A stretch of 64,000 nucleotides of DNA, from contig NZ_QVLS01000011.1 in the NCBI RefSeq assembly GCF_003417535.1, forward strand, positions 62,001 through 126,000, given 5' to 3'. Positions 35,235 to 42,741 of the stretch are shown here, in pieces; the first letter of the stretch is position 1; the number at the start of each line of letters is the position of its first letter. The translations under genes and the position numbers were made by a program. Source of the DNA: Hydrogenophaga borbori. GTDB lineage: Bacteria > Pseudomonadota > Gammaproteobacteria > Burkholderiales > Burkholderiaceae_C. The notes beneath the pieces were generated by a model. That model did not search any database, was not told the DNA's origin, and saw only the letters and a program-made list of their open reading frames with translations.

Positions 35235-36155
35235 TCAGGTGGCGCCGGCGGCCGAGCGGCCCAGGTGCTGCACCAGCGCGCGCAGCAGTGGCGCCGCGGC
35301 GGGCGTGAGCGGCGCGCCGCGGCGTGCGATCGAGAAGAACTCCATGGCCACCATGGGTTGGCCCATGCGGTGCACGTCCACCGCATAGCGCCGGCAGGTG
35401 CTGGCCACGAAGGCCGGAAGCACCGCCACGCCCTGGCCGGCCTCGGCCATCGCGATCAGCGTGTGCAGGTGGGCGAACACCGGCCGATCCTCGCGCGGCA
35501 GCGCGGGCGCGAGGCGGGCGTCCACGAGCTGCTGGATCGCGTTGTCCGCGGGCAGCGCCAGCAGCGGCAGCGGCAGCGCCCGCAAAGCGGCCCAGCTCAA
35601 GGTGCCGCGGCCATTGAGGGCGGCGGTCAGCGCGCCGCGCGCGCCCACGGCCACCAGCGGCAAACGCAGCAGCAGCTCGCGCGTGGTGGTGGGTGACTCG
35701 CGCAGCAGCACACCCACGCCCACATCCACTTCGCCGCGCTCCACCATCGGCTGGATCTGTCGGCGGTCCACGTCCTTCACCACCACGCGGATGTCGGGGT
35801 GCGTGCGCGCGAGCTCGTGGCAGGCCTGCGGCAGAACGTCGGCCGCGACCAGAGGGGTGGCCGCCAGGTGCACGGTGCGCGCGGCGTCGGCCGACAGCTG
35901 GCTCAGTTGGTCGGCGACCTCGCGGAAGTCGCGCAGCGTGCGCTCGGCCAGCGGCAGCAGGCGCTCGCCTCCCTGGGTGAGCGACACCGAACGCGTGGTG
36001 CGCTCGAACAGCCGGCAGTCGAGCTGGGCCTCCATGTCGCGCAGCATCAGGCTCAGTCCGGCCTGGGTGATGTGGATCTGTTCCGCCGCGCGCGTGAGGT
36101 TGCGCCAGCGCGCGATGGCGGCGAAAGCCTCAAGTTGGCGCAGACTCAGATTCAT
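35235..36155 (-). CDS. LysR-family transcriptional regulator
   Basis: 306 residues. HTH: MNLSLRQLEAFAAIARWRNL and ITQAGLSLMLRDMEAQLDC, followed by an effector domain (TPLVAADVLPQACHELA, VKDVDRRQIQPMVERGEVDV). It is divergent from the aromatic hydroxylase gene at 36244, which it probably controls. A strong dyad sits 3 bases from its start codon. Confidence 0.9.
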   Translation of the reverse strand: MNLSLRQLEAFAAIARWRNLTRAAEQIHITQAGLSLMLRDMEAQLDCRLFERTTRSVSLTQGGERLLPLAERTLRDFREVADQLSQLSADAARTVHLAATPLVAADVLPQACHELARTHPDIRVVVKDVDRRQIQPMVERGEVDVGVGVLLRESPTTTRELLLRLPLVAVGARGALTAALNGRGTLSWAALRALPLPLLALPADNAIQQLVDARLAPALPREDRPVFAHLHTLIAMAEAGQGVAVLPAFVASTCRRYAVDVHRMGQPMVAMEFFSIARRGAPLTPAAAPLLRALVQHLGRSAAGAT

Positions 36156-36158
36156 AAG

Positions 36159-36178
36159 TGATCAATATTAATTGATCA
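36159..36178. promoter_or_regulatory. Candidate LysR operator, 8-bp perfect inverted repeat
   Basis: TGATCAAT-N4-ATTGATCA in an AT-rich gap, 3 bases upstream of the LysR start codon and 66 bases before the hydroxylase start. Perfect arms and the divergent position fit a LysR autorepression/activation site. Confidence 0.6.
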
Positions 36179-36220
36179 GATAACAAAACTTCCCTTGTGG
36201 AATTCGCCTGGTTCCAATGG

Positions 36221-36240
36221 CACCTCTTCAACGAGAGGTG
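36221..36240 (+). promoter_or_regulatory. Stem-loop covering the hydroxylase ribosome binding site
   Basis: CACCTCT / AGAGGTG form a perfect 7-bp stem with a 6-nt loop. The downstream arm is the Shine-Dalgarno-like AGAGG located 5-9 bases before the ATG at 36244. If formed in the mRNA it would hide the ribosome site. It may be coincidental. Confidence 0.4.
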
Positions 36241-36243
36241 CGC

Positions 36244-37467
36244 ATGGCGAAGGACATCAGCGTCGCGGTGGTCGGCGCGGGCATTGGCGGGTTGACGGCG
36301 GCGCTGGCGCTGCTGCGAGCGGGCATCGACGTCGAGGTGTTCGAACAAGCCACGCGCTTCGGCGATGTGGGCGCAGGCATCCAGATGAGCGCCAACGGCA
36401 CGCGCTGCCTGTTCGACCTGGGACTGGAAGAACCGTTGCGTGCCGTGGCAAGCGTGCCGGCGGGCAAGCAGATCCGGCTCTGGAGCACGGGGCAGCGCTG
36501 GACCCTGTTCGACCTGGGGGAGCGCTCGGTGGAACGCTATGGCTTTCCCTACCTGATGCTGCACCGTGCCGACCTGCACGCGGTGCTGGTGCAGGCGGTG
36601 CGTGCGCTCAAGCCCGACGCCATCCGCCTGGGCGCCCAGGTCCAGGATCATCACGAGCGCGAAGAGCGGGTCTGGGTGAAGGCCGAGGGCGCACCGATCG
36701 CCGGCTTCGACGCGCTGGTCGGCGCCGACGGCATTCATTCCCATTGCCGCGCGCGCCTGTTCGGCTCCGCCACGCCCTGGTTCACCGGGTGCATGGCCTG
36801 GCGCGGCCTGGCGTCGGCGAAAGACCTGCCCGACCACCTGTCGGCGCCCGTGGGAACCAACTGGGTCGGGCCGGGTGCGCACGTCATCACCTACCCGGTG
36901 CGGCGCGGCGAACTGATCAACGTCGTGGGCGTGGTCGAGCGCGGCGACTGGACGCACGAATCCTGGAACAGCCCCGGCCGCGTGGAAGACTGCTTGAGGG
37001 ATTTCCGGGGCTGGCACGAGGACGTGCAGCGATTGCTCCGCGCCATCGAAACGCCGTACCAATGGGCGCTGCTGGGCCGCGACCCCATGCCCCGCTGGAG
37101 CAAGGGGCGCGCGACCTTGCTGGGCGACGCCTGCCACCCGACGCTGCCTTTCCTGGCGCAGGGAGCGATGATGGCCATCGAAGATGGCGTGGTGCTCGCG
37201 AGATGCCTGGCGGCGTCGCCGCGGGACCCGGCGTCCGCCTGGCGACGCTATGAGTCGCTGCGTCACGAGCGGACGGCGCGCATCGTGCGCGGCTCCGCCG
37301 ACAACGCGCGGCGCTTCCACAACCCCGAACTCGCCCATGCCGAAGGGGCTGCCGCCTACGTCGACCGCGAATGGTCGCCCGAACAGGTGAGCCGCCGCTA
37401 CGACTGGCTCTTTGCCTACGACGCCGCGCGCGCCGCCGACGCAGCGGACACGCCGGTTCGCACCTGA
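36244..37467 (+). CDS. FAD-dependent aromatic monooxygenase, salicylate/3-hydroxybenzoate hydroxylase-like
   Basis: 407 residues from the ATG after GAGAGG; the frame extends to 36217. FAD fold SVAVVGAGIGGLTAALALL with Glu at EVFEQA, a GADGIHSHCR motif (DG fingerprint, altered to ADG) and RATLLGDACHPTLPFLAQGA (GD motif). It would hydroxylate an aromatic acid with NAD(P)H and O2. It is 163 bases upstream of a TRAP binding-protein gene, but a new operator lies between them, so it belongs to the LysR module. Confidence 0.88.
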   Translation: MAKDISVAVVGAGIGGLTAALALLRAGIDVEVFEQATRFGDVGAGIQMSANGTRCLFDLGLEEPLRAVASVPAGKQIRLWSTGQRWTLFDLGERSVERYGFPYLMLHRADLHAVLVQAVRALKPDAIRLGAQVQDHHEREERVWVKAEGAPIAGFDALVGADGIHSHCRARLFGSATPWFTGCMAWRGLASAKDLPDHLSAPVGTNWVGPGAHVITYPVRRGELINVVGVVERGDWTHESWNSPGRVEDCLRDFRGWHEDVQRLLRAIETPYQWALLGRDPMPRWSKGRATLLGDACHPTLPFLAQGAMMAIEDGVVLARCLAASPRDPASAWRRYESLRHERTARIVRGSADNARRFHNPELAHAEGAAAYVDREWSPEQVSRRYDWLFAYDAARAADAADTPVRT

Positions 37468-37514
37468 GCGCGCGTTTGCGCCTCCCGGTGTGATCTGTCA
37501 AGAGGGGAATCTAC

Positions 37515-37546
37515 ATGTTGCTACGTCAACGTTGAGGTAGCAACAT
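37515..37546. promoter_or_regulatory. Shared 32-bp operator, copy 1 (two tandem dyads)
   Basis: Two back-to-back 14-bp dyads, GTTGCTACGTCAAC and GTTGAGGTAGCAAC, flanked by AT on both sides. The whole 32 bases read the same on both strands apart from one mirror position. It lies 85 bases before the TRAP binding-protein gene. A copy with the same spacing is at 42661-42692. MarR proteins bind TTGC/GCAA dyads of this size, and a MarR gene lies in the same module. Confidence 0.7.
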
Positions 37547-37630
37547 CATTTCCACAACAACCAGATCCGGCAGGGAAGGCGCGGCATTCGCCGCAACCAC
37601 CAAAGCCTGTTCAAACCCCAGGAGACAGAC

Positions 37631-38671
37631 ATGATCCGCAGACGCAGCCTTCTCAAGACCGGTGCCGCCGCCGCGGTGGCCGGGCCCATCTTCCAAAGCT
37701 TCTCCCAGCAGGCGGTGAGCCTGCGCATGCACACGTTCATGGCGCCCACGTCCAACGTCTGGACGATCATGCTCAAGCCCTGGATGGACAAGGTGGAGAA
37801 GGAGTCGGGCGGACGCATCCGGTTCGAGGGCTATCCCGCCATGCAACTGGGTGGCACGCCGCCCCAGCTCTACGACCAGGCGCGCGACGGGGTGGCCGAC
37901 ATCGTGTGGACGCTGCCGGGCTACACGCCGGGCCGCTTCGTGCGCGGCGAGGTCTTCGAGCTGCCGTTCATGATGAACGAGGCCGGCGCCACCTCGCGTG
38001 CCTACTGGGAGTTCATCCAGACCCAGGCGCCCGACGAGTTCAAGGACACGAAGGTGCTTGCCCTGCATGTGCATGGCCGCGGGTCCTTTCATTCCACGCA
38101 GCAGATCAAGACGGTCGCCGACCTCAAGGGCATGAAGCTGCGCGCGCCCACGCGCCTCATCACGCGCCTGCTGGCCATGTACGGTGCGGTGCCCGTGGGC
38201 ATGCCGCTGCCGGGCATTCCGGACGCGCTGTCCAAGGGGACCATCCAAGGCGTGGCGACGGCCTGGGACGTGGTGCCGTCGGTGAAGGTGCACGAACTCA
38301 CCAAGTACTCGACCGAATTCGCCGATGACGTGCCGGCCTTCTATACGGGCACCTTCGTCATGGCCATGAACCGCGGCAAGTACGAGTCGCTGCCGCCAGA
38401 CCTGAAGAAGGTGATCGATGCCAATTCGGGCATCGACACCTCGGCCCAGTTCGGGACCATCACGCAATCGAGTGACGCGATCGGTCGCAAGGCGGTGATG
38501 GACCGGGGCAATCCGATCTACACGATCCCGAAGGCCGAGGCGGCCGAGTTCATCCGCCTCGCCGGGCCGCTGAAGGATGAGTGGGTGGCCGACATGAACA
38601 AGCGCGGTTACGACGGGCAGAAGCTGCTGGCCTCGGCCAAGTCGCTGATCGCCAAGTACGCCAAGACCTGA
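37631..38671 (+). CDS. TRAP transporter solute-binding protein (DctP type)
   Basis: 346 residues. Tat-like signal (MIRRRSLLKTGAAAAVAG). The mature protein has the DctP fold, including GYPAMQLGGTPPQLYDQARDG, LHVHGRGSFHSTQQIKTVAD and KGMKLRAPTRLITRLLAMYG with the ligand-carboxylate Arg. No permease genes adjoin. The nearest dctQM pair is at 45.8-47.6 kb, with its own binding protein. It probably captures the acid processed by the Rieske system immediately downstream. Confidence 0.88.
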   Translation: MIRRRSLLKTGAAAAVAGPIFQSFSQQAVSLRMHTFMAPTSNVWTIMLKPWMDKVEKESGGRIRFEGYPAMQLGGTPPQLYDQARDGVADIVWTLPGYTPGRFVRGEVFELPFMMNEAGATSRAYWEFIQTQAPDEFKDTKVLALHVHGRGSFHSTQQIKTVADLKGMKLRAPTRLITRLLAMYGAVPVGMPLPGIPDALSKGTIQGVATAWDVVPSVKVHELTKYSTEFADDVPAFYTGTFVMAMNRGKYESLPPDLKKVIDANSGIDTSAQFGTITQSSDAIGRKAVMDRGNPIYTIPKAEAAEFIRLAGPLKDEWVADMNKRGYDGQKLLASAKSLIAKYAKT

Positions 38672-38712
38672 AGCCGCCCGCGGGGCGGAGGAATGAGAGA
38701 AAGGACCTTCCC

Positions 38713-39798
38713 ATGTTCATCCTGAACACCTGGTACATCGCGGCCTGGGGCCACGAGATCGCCGACAAGCCGCTGGCGCGGCGCATCTGCGACCAGCCCG
38801 TCGTGCTGTTCCGTGACCTGAAGACAAAGCAGATCGCGGCGCTGGAGGACAAGTGCTGCCACCGCGCGGCGCCGCTGTCCATGGGTGTGGTGGTCGAGAG
38901 CGGCCTGCAGTGCGGCTACCACGGCGTGGTGCACGACTGCGCCGGCCGCTGCGTGCACATCCCTGGGCAGGACAAGATCCCCGCGCGCGCCAAGGTGCGC
39001 GCCTATCCCGTGGTGGAGAAAAACGAGTTCATCTGGATCTGGATGGGTGACCCCGAACTCGCGGACGAGTCGGCGATCGTCGATTACCCCTTCAACGACG
39101 ACCACCGGAACTGGCCCCACCACCGCGGCTTCTATCACATCAAGGCCGGCTACATGCTCATGGTGGACAACCTGATGGACCTGACCCATCTGGGCTACGT
39201 GCATGGTTCCACCATCGGCGGGAATCCGCAGACGCACGTGGAAGCCTTGATGGATGTGACCAAGACCGAGGACAGCCTGAAGTACGTGCGCTGGATGCTC
39301 AACTCGGTGCCGCCGCCGACCTACCTGGCCGCCGTGCCCTTCAAGGGTCGGGTGGACCGCTGGCAGGAGTTTGAGTTCTCGCCGCCGAGCAACGTGCTGC
39401 AGTGGAGCGGCGCGGTGGACGCCGGCACCGGCGCGCGGGAGAACGGCAACCGTTCGGGCGGCTTCTCGCTGCGCATCTTCCACGGCCTCACGCCCGAGAC
39501 CGAAAACACCTGCTTCTACTTCTACGCGCCGGCCAATGGCTACCGACCCGAGGATGAGGCGGCGACGGCCGCCCTGATGGACCACATCTCGGAGGCCTTC
39601 ATGGAAGACAAGCTGATCTGTGAAGGCCAGCAGGCGAGGCTCGACGAGCTGGGCGACGGTGGTCTGGTGGACATCGTCTCCGACGCCACGCGCGTGCAGC
39701 TGCGCCGCATCATCCGGCGCATGGCCGAGGCGGAGGCGCGTCAGAACGCCGCGCGCGCGCAAGAGGCGGCGCCGCGCGCGGCCGTGCCGCAGGCCTGA
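38713..39798 (+). CDS. Rieske oxygenase component, vanillate O-demethylase VanA-like
   Basis: 361 residues from the ATG after AAGGA. N-terminal Rieske domain: CCHRAAPLSMG and CGYHG (Cys-x-His and Cys-x2-His ligands). The mononuclear iron site is DNLMDLTHLGYVH (Asn/Asp bridge plus two His). Length and MFILNTWYIAAWGHEIADKP match the VanA/dicamba-demethylase branch, which demethylates or hydroxylates aromatic acids. Several active-site surroundings differ from vanillate enzymes I recall, so the substrate is left open. It pairs with the reductase that starts 16 bases later. Confidence 0.87.
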   Translation: MFILNTWYIAAWGHEIADKPLARRICDQPVVLFRDLKTKQIAALEDKCCHRAAPLSMGVVVESGLQCGYHGVVHDCAGRCVHIPGQDKIPARAKVRAYPVVEKNEFIWIWMGDPELADESAIVDYPFNDDHRNWPHHRGFYHIKAGYMLMVDNLMDLTHLGYVHGSTIGGNPQTHVEALMDVTKTEDSLKYVRWMLNSVPPPTYLAAVPFKGRVDRWQEFEFSPPSNVLQWSGAVDAGTGARENGNRSGGFSLRIFHGLTPETENTCFYFYAPANGYRPEDEAATAALMDHISEAFMEDKLICEGQQARLDELGDGGLVDIVSDATRVQLRRIIRRMAEAEARQNAARAQEAAPRAAVPQA

Positions 39799-39814
39799 GC
39801 GGGCGGTCGCGGAC

Positions 39815-40771
39815 ATGCAGGCTTTGCGTTTGCGCGTGGCGCGCAAGTCCCGGGAGGCGGCCGGCGTGGCCGCCTTCGAATTGCGCTCGCTCGATGGTTC
39901 GGCGCTGCCGCCATTCACGGCGGGCGCGCACGTGGATGTGCTGCTGCGCGAGGGTCTGGTTCGCCAGTACTCGCTGTGCAATGCGCCCTGGGAACGCGAC
40001 CGCTATGTGCTGGGCGTGCAGCGCAAGGTCGACTCGCGCGGCGGCTCCGTCGCCATGCACGACGAGGTGCATGAGGGCGCCATCGTGGACATCGGCCTGC
40101 CGCGCAACCTGTTTTCCATGGCACCGGCGAAGCGATCGCTGCTGTTTGGCGCGGGCATTGGCATCACCCCGTTGCTGTCCATGGCCGAAGTGCTGCACGC
40201 GAGCGGGCGGGCCTTTGAACTGCACTACAGCGCGCGCTCGCCCGAGCAGGCGGCGTTTCGCGCGCGGCTGGCCGCCGCAGCCTACGCCGATCGCGTGCGC
40301 TTTCACTTCAGCACGGGCCCAGGCGCCAACCGGCTGGAACTGCCACCGCTGCTGGCCACGCCCGATCCCGAGGCGCGGCTCTATGTCTGCGGCCCCCCCG
40401 GCTACATCGGCGACATCACCGACTTTGCCGCCGCGCACGGCTGGCGCGCGGACCAGGTGTGCGTCGAGCGGTTTGGCGCCACCACCGCCAGCAGCGGGGC
40501 CGATCGGGCCTTCGATGTCGTGCTGGCGCGCAGCGGGCGGCGTTTCACCATCGCGCCGGGTCAGGCCATTCACGAGGTGTTGCTCAGCGAAGGCGTGGAG
40601 GTGCCGCTGTCCTGCGAGCAAGGGGTCTGCGGCACCTGCCTGACGCGGGTGCTGTCCGGCGTGCCGGACCATCGCGACAGCTTCCTGGACGCCAGTGAGC
40701 ACGCGCGAAACGACTGCATGACCGTGTGCTGTTCGCGCGCGACATCGCCCGAGCTGCTGCTCGACCTTTGA
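39815..40771 (+). CDS. Oxygenase reductase, VanB-like flavin/(2Fe-2S) protein
   Basis: 318 residues. Flavin-binding domain with RQYSLCN, NAD-binding domain with LLFGAGIGITPLLSMAEVL and YVCGPPGYI, and a C-terminal plant-type ferredoxin cluster CEQGVCGTC. It passes electrons from NADH to the Rieske oxygenase encoded just upstream. The order FMN-NAD-2Fe2S is that of phthalate dioxygenase reductase and VanB. Confidence 0.92.
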   Translation: MQALRLRVARKSREAAGVAAFELRSLDGSALPPFTAGAHVDVLLREGLVRQYSLCNAPWERDRYVLGVQRKVDSRGGSVAMHDEVHEGAIVDIGLPRNLFSMAPAKRSLLFGAGIGITPLLSMAEVLHASGRAFELHYSARSPEQAAFRARLAAAAYADRVRFHFSTGPGANRLELPPLLATPDPEARLYVCGPPGYIGDITDFAAAHGWRADQVCVERFGATTASSGADRAFDVVLARSGRRFTIAPGQAIHEVLLSEGVEVPLSCEQGVCGTCLTRVLSGVPDHRDSFLDASEHARNDCMTVCCSRATSPELLLDL

Positions 40772-40780
40772 TCCACGCCC

Positions 40781-41506
40781 ATGACCGAAGCCGACATCGA
40801 CATTCCCACCGCCGACGGCGCGATGAACACCCGCGTGGTGACGCCCGCCGGCGCCGGTCCGCACCCGGTGGTGCTGTTCTACATGGACGCCTTCGGCGTG
40901 CGCGAGGAGCTGCACGAGATGGCGCGACGCCTCGCCGCCGAGGGCTACCTGGTGCTGCTGCCCAACCTCTATTACCGAGAGACGCGCCGCTTCGTCATGA
41001 AGCCGGGCGAAGAGGGCATGAACGAGTTGCGCGCCATGATGGGGCGGCTGGACATCGGGGCCGTCAACCGCGACACCCAGGCCCTGTTGAATGCCCTGGA
41101 GACCCTGCCCGCTGCCGATGCGCGCCGCGTGGGCGCGGTGGGCTACTGCATGAGCGGACCCTTCGTGTTCGCAGCGGCCACCGAGCACCCGGACCGGATC
41201 ACCGCCATCGCGTCCATTCACGGGGCGAACATGGTGACCGAGCGCGCCGACTCGCCGCACCGCATGGCCGAGCGCTTGCGCTGCGAGACCTATGTGGCCT
41301 GTGCCGAAGTGGACAAGTGGGCGTCGGCCGCCGACATGGCTGTGCTGGAAGGTCGGCTGCGGGCCAGTGGCGCGCCGTTCCGGCTGGAGTGGTACCCGGG
41401 CGCGCAGCATGGTTTCGTGTTCCCTTCGCGCAGCGGCGCCTACGAGCGTGCGAGCGCCGAACGCCATTGGCAGCGCCTGTTCGATCTCTTCGGGCGCCGG
41501 CTCTGA
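40781..41506 (+). CDS. Dienelactone hydrolase family protein
   Basis: 241 residues of alpha/beta-hydrolase fold. Nucleophile Cys123 in GYCMSGPFVFAA, and a C-terminal His in QHGFVFPS; a Cys rather than Ser nucleophile is characteristic of dienelactone hydrolases. It would hydrolyse a lactone or ester formed after ring attack. It is separated by 9 bases from the reductase gene and ends the rightward operon. The GST gene converges on it. Confidence 0.88.
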   Translation: MTEADIDIPTADGAMNTRVVTPAGAGPHPVVLFYMDAFGVREELHEMARRLAAEGYLVLLPNLYYRETRRFVMKPGEEGMNELRAMMGRLDIGAVNRDTQALLNALETLPAADARRVGAVGYCMSGPFVFAAATEHPDRITAIASIHGANMVTERADSPHRMAERLRCETYVACAEVDKWASAADMAVLEGRLRASGAPFRLEWYPGAQHGFVFPSRSGAYERASAERHWQRLFDLFGRRL

Positions 41507-41535
41507 GAGGCTGGGGCGCACCGCGCCCCAATCCT

Positions 41536-42147
41536 TCAGCCCACGCGCCGCACCGCGGGCCGGGCCGCCACGGCCTGCAGCCAACGATCGATCGCCGGCG
41601 TGTCGCCGAGTTGGCCGTCCGAGAGCTGCTTCACGCGCTGCAGCCAGCCCGCCGTCGAGCAGAAGGTGGGAATGTCCGCAATCGAGTACTCACCGCAGAT
41701 GTACTCGTTCGCCTGCAGGCGCCGCTCCAGCACCTTGAACAGGCGCACCGCCTCGGTGGTGAAGCGCTCCACCGTGCCGGGCACCGGCACGGGCAGGTCC
41801 GCGTAGTGGTGCAGTTGCGGCAGCGTGCCGCCCACCGAGCCCGTGCCCCAGACCAGCCAGGCCAGCACGTCGAAGCGCTTCGCGCCCGCGGCGGGCAGGA
41901 GCCGGCCGCTCTTTTCCGCCAGGTAGGTGAGGATGGCCGCCGTCTCGAACACGGGCACCTCGCCTTGCGGCGTGTGGTCCACGATGGCGGGGATCTTGTT
42001 GTTCGGCGAGATCGCGAGAAAGGCCGGGTCGAACTGTTCGCCCTTGGTGATGTCGATCTTGCGCGTGTCGTAGGCCTCGCCGGACTCCTCCAGCATGATC
42101 TGCGCCTTGCGGCTGTTCGGGCCGGGGTAGGTGTAGAAGGTGATCAC
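41536..42147 (-). CDS. Glutathione S-transferase
   Basis: 203 residues. Thioredoxin-like N-terminal domain (MITFYTYPGPNSRKAQIMLE; SPNNKIPAIVDH; the glutathione-binding PVFETAAILTYLAEKSG) and an all-helical C-terminal domain (ICGEYSIADIPTFCSTAGW). It resembles bacterial catabolic GSTs, which conjugate or isomerise epoxides and other electrophiles. It is cotranscribed leftward with the glyoxalase gene 9 bases upstream. With an epoxide hydrolase in the same module, a role against an epoxide or activated intermediate is plausible. Confidence 0.9.
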   Translation of the reverse strand: MITFYTYPGPNSRKAQIMLEESGEAYDTRKIDITKGEQFDPAFLAISPNNKIPAIVDHTPQGEVPVFETAAILTYLAEKSGRLLPAAGAKRFDVLAWLVWGTGSVGGTLPQLHHYADLPVPVPGTVERFTTEAVRLFKVLERRLQANEYICGEYSIADIPTFCSTAGWLQRVKQLSDGQLGDTPAIDRWLQAVAARPAVRRVG

Positions 42148-42156
42148 GCCCGCTCC

Positions 42157-42594
42157 TCAGCCCGCCACGGTCTTGGAATCGATCAGCTCGATCTTGTAGC
42201 CGTCGGGGTCTTGCAGGAACGCCAGGTGCAGCGTGTCGTTCTTCATCGGGCCGGCCTCGCGAATGATGTGGGCGCCCTTGGCCTTGAGGTCCGCGCAGGT
42301 GGCGTAGATGTCGTCCACCGCGATGGCGATGTGGCCATAGCCGCTGCCCAGCTCGTAGGGCTTGTCCTGGTCCCAGTTGTGGGTCAGCTCGATCACCGCG
42401 TGGTCGATCTCGGCGCCATAGCCCACGAAGGCCAGGGAGAAGCGGCCTTCGGGATAGTCCTTGCGGCGCAGCAGCTTCATGCCCATCAGGCGCGTGTAGA
42501 AGTCCAGCGACCGCTCCATGTCCTTCACGCGGATCATGGTGTGCATCACGCGGTGCCGGGGCTGGTGGCCCGGCGTCGTTTCCGTCTGGCTCAT
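42157..42594 (-). CDS. Glyoxalase I/lactoylglutathione lyase-family protein
   Basis: 145 residues. VMHTMIRVKDMERSLDFYTR, MKLLRRKDYPEGRFSLAFVG, ELTHNW and GYGHIAIAVDD match GloA-type glyoxalases, with His at the N-terminal motif and Glu at IELTHN as metal ligands. It may detoxify a 2-oxoaldehyde-glutathione adduct or isomerise a glutathionyl intermediate made by the neighbouring GST. Its promoter region shares the 32-bp operator with the divergent epoxide hydrolase. Confidence 0.9.
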   Translation of the reverse strand: MSQTETTPGHQPRHRVMHTMIRVKDMERSLDFYTRLMGMKLLRRKDYPEGRFSLAFVGYGAEIDHAVIELTHNWDQDKPYELGSGYGHIAIAVDDIYATCADLKAKGAHIIREAGPMKNDTLHLAFLQDPDGYKIELIDSKTVAG

Positions 42595-42660
42595 GTCTGT
42601 CTCCGTTCAATGGGGGAAGGCCGGATCGCGCGCCTTTCCGTGGGTGGTGGTCATCTCTTG

Positions 42661-42692
42661 ATGTTGCAATTGCAACGTTGAGGTGGCAACAT
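42661..42692. promoter_or_regulatory. Shared 32-bp operator, copy 2 (two tandem dyads)
   Basis: GTTGCAATTGCAAC and GTTGAGGTGGCAAC back to back, flanked by AT on both sides. The left dyad is a perfect palindrome. It sits between the divergent glyoxalase (start 42594) and epoxide hydrolase (start 42742) genes. The right half CAACGTTGAGGT is identical to copy 1 at 37515-37546. Confidence 0.7.
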
Positions 42693-42741
42693 TATGCGAA
42701 GAATTCCGATAACCGCCAACTACCTTTTCGAGGAGACACGC

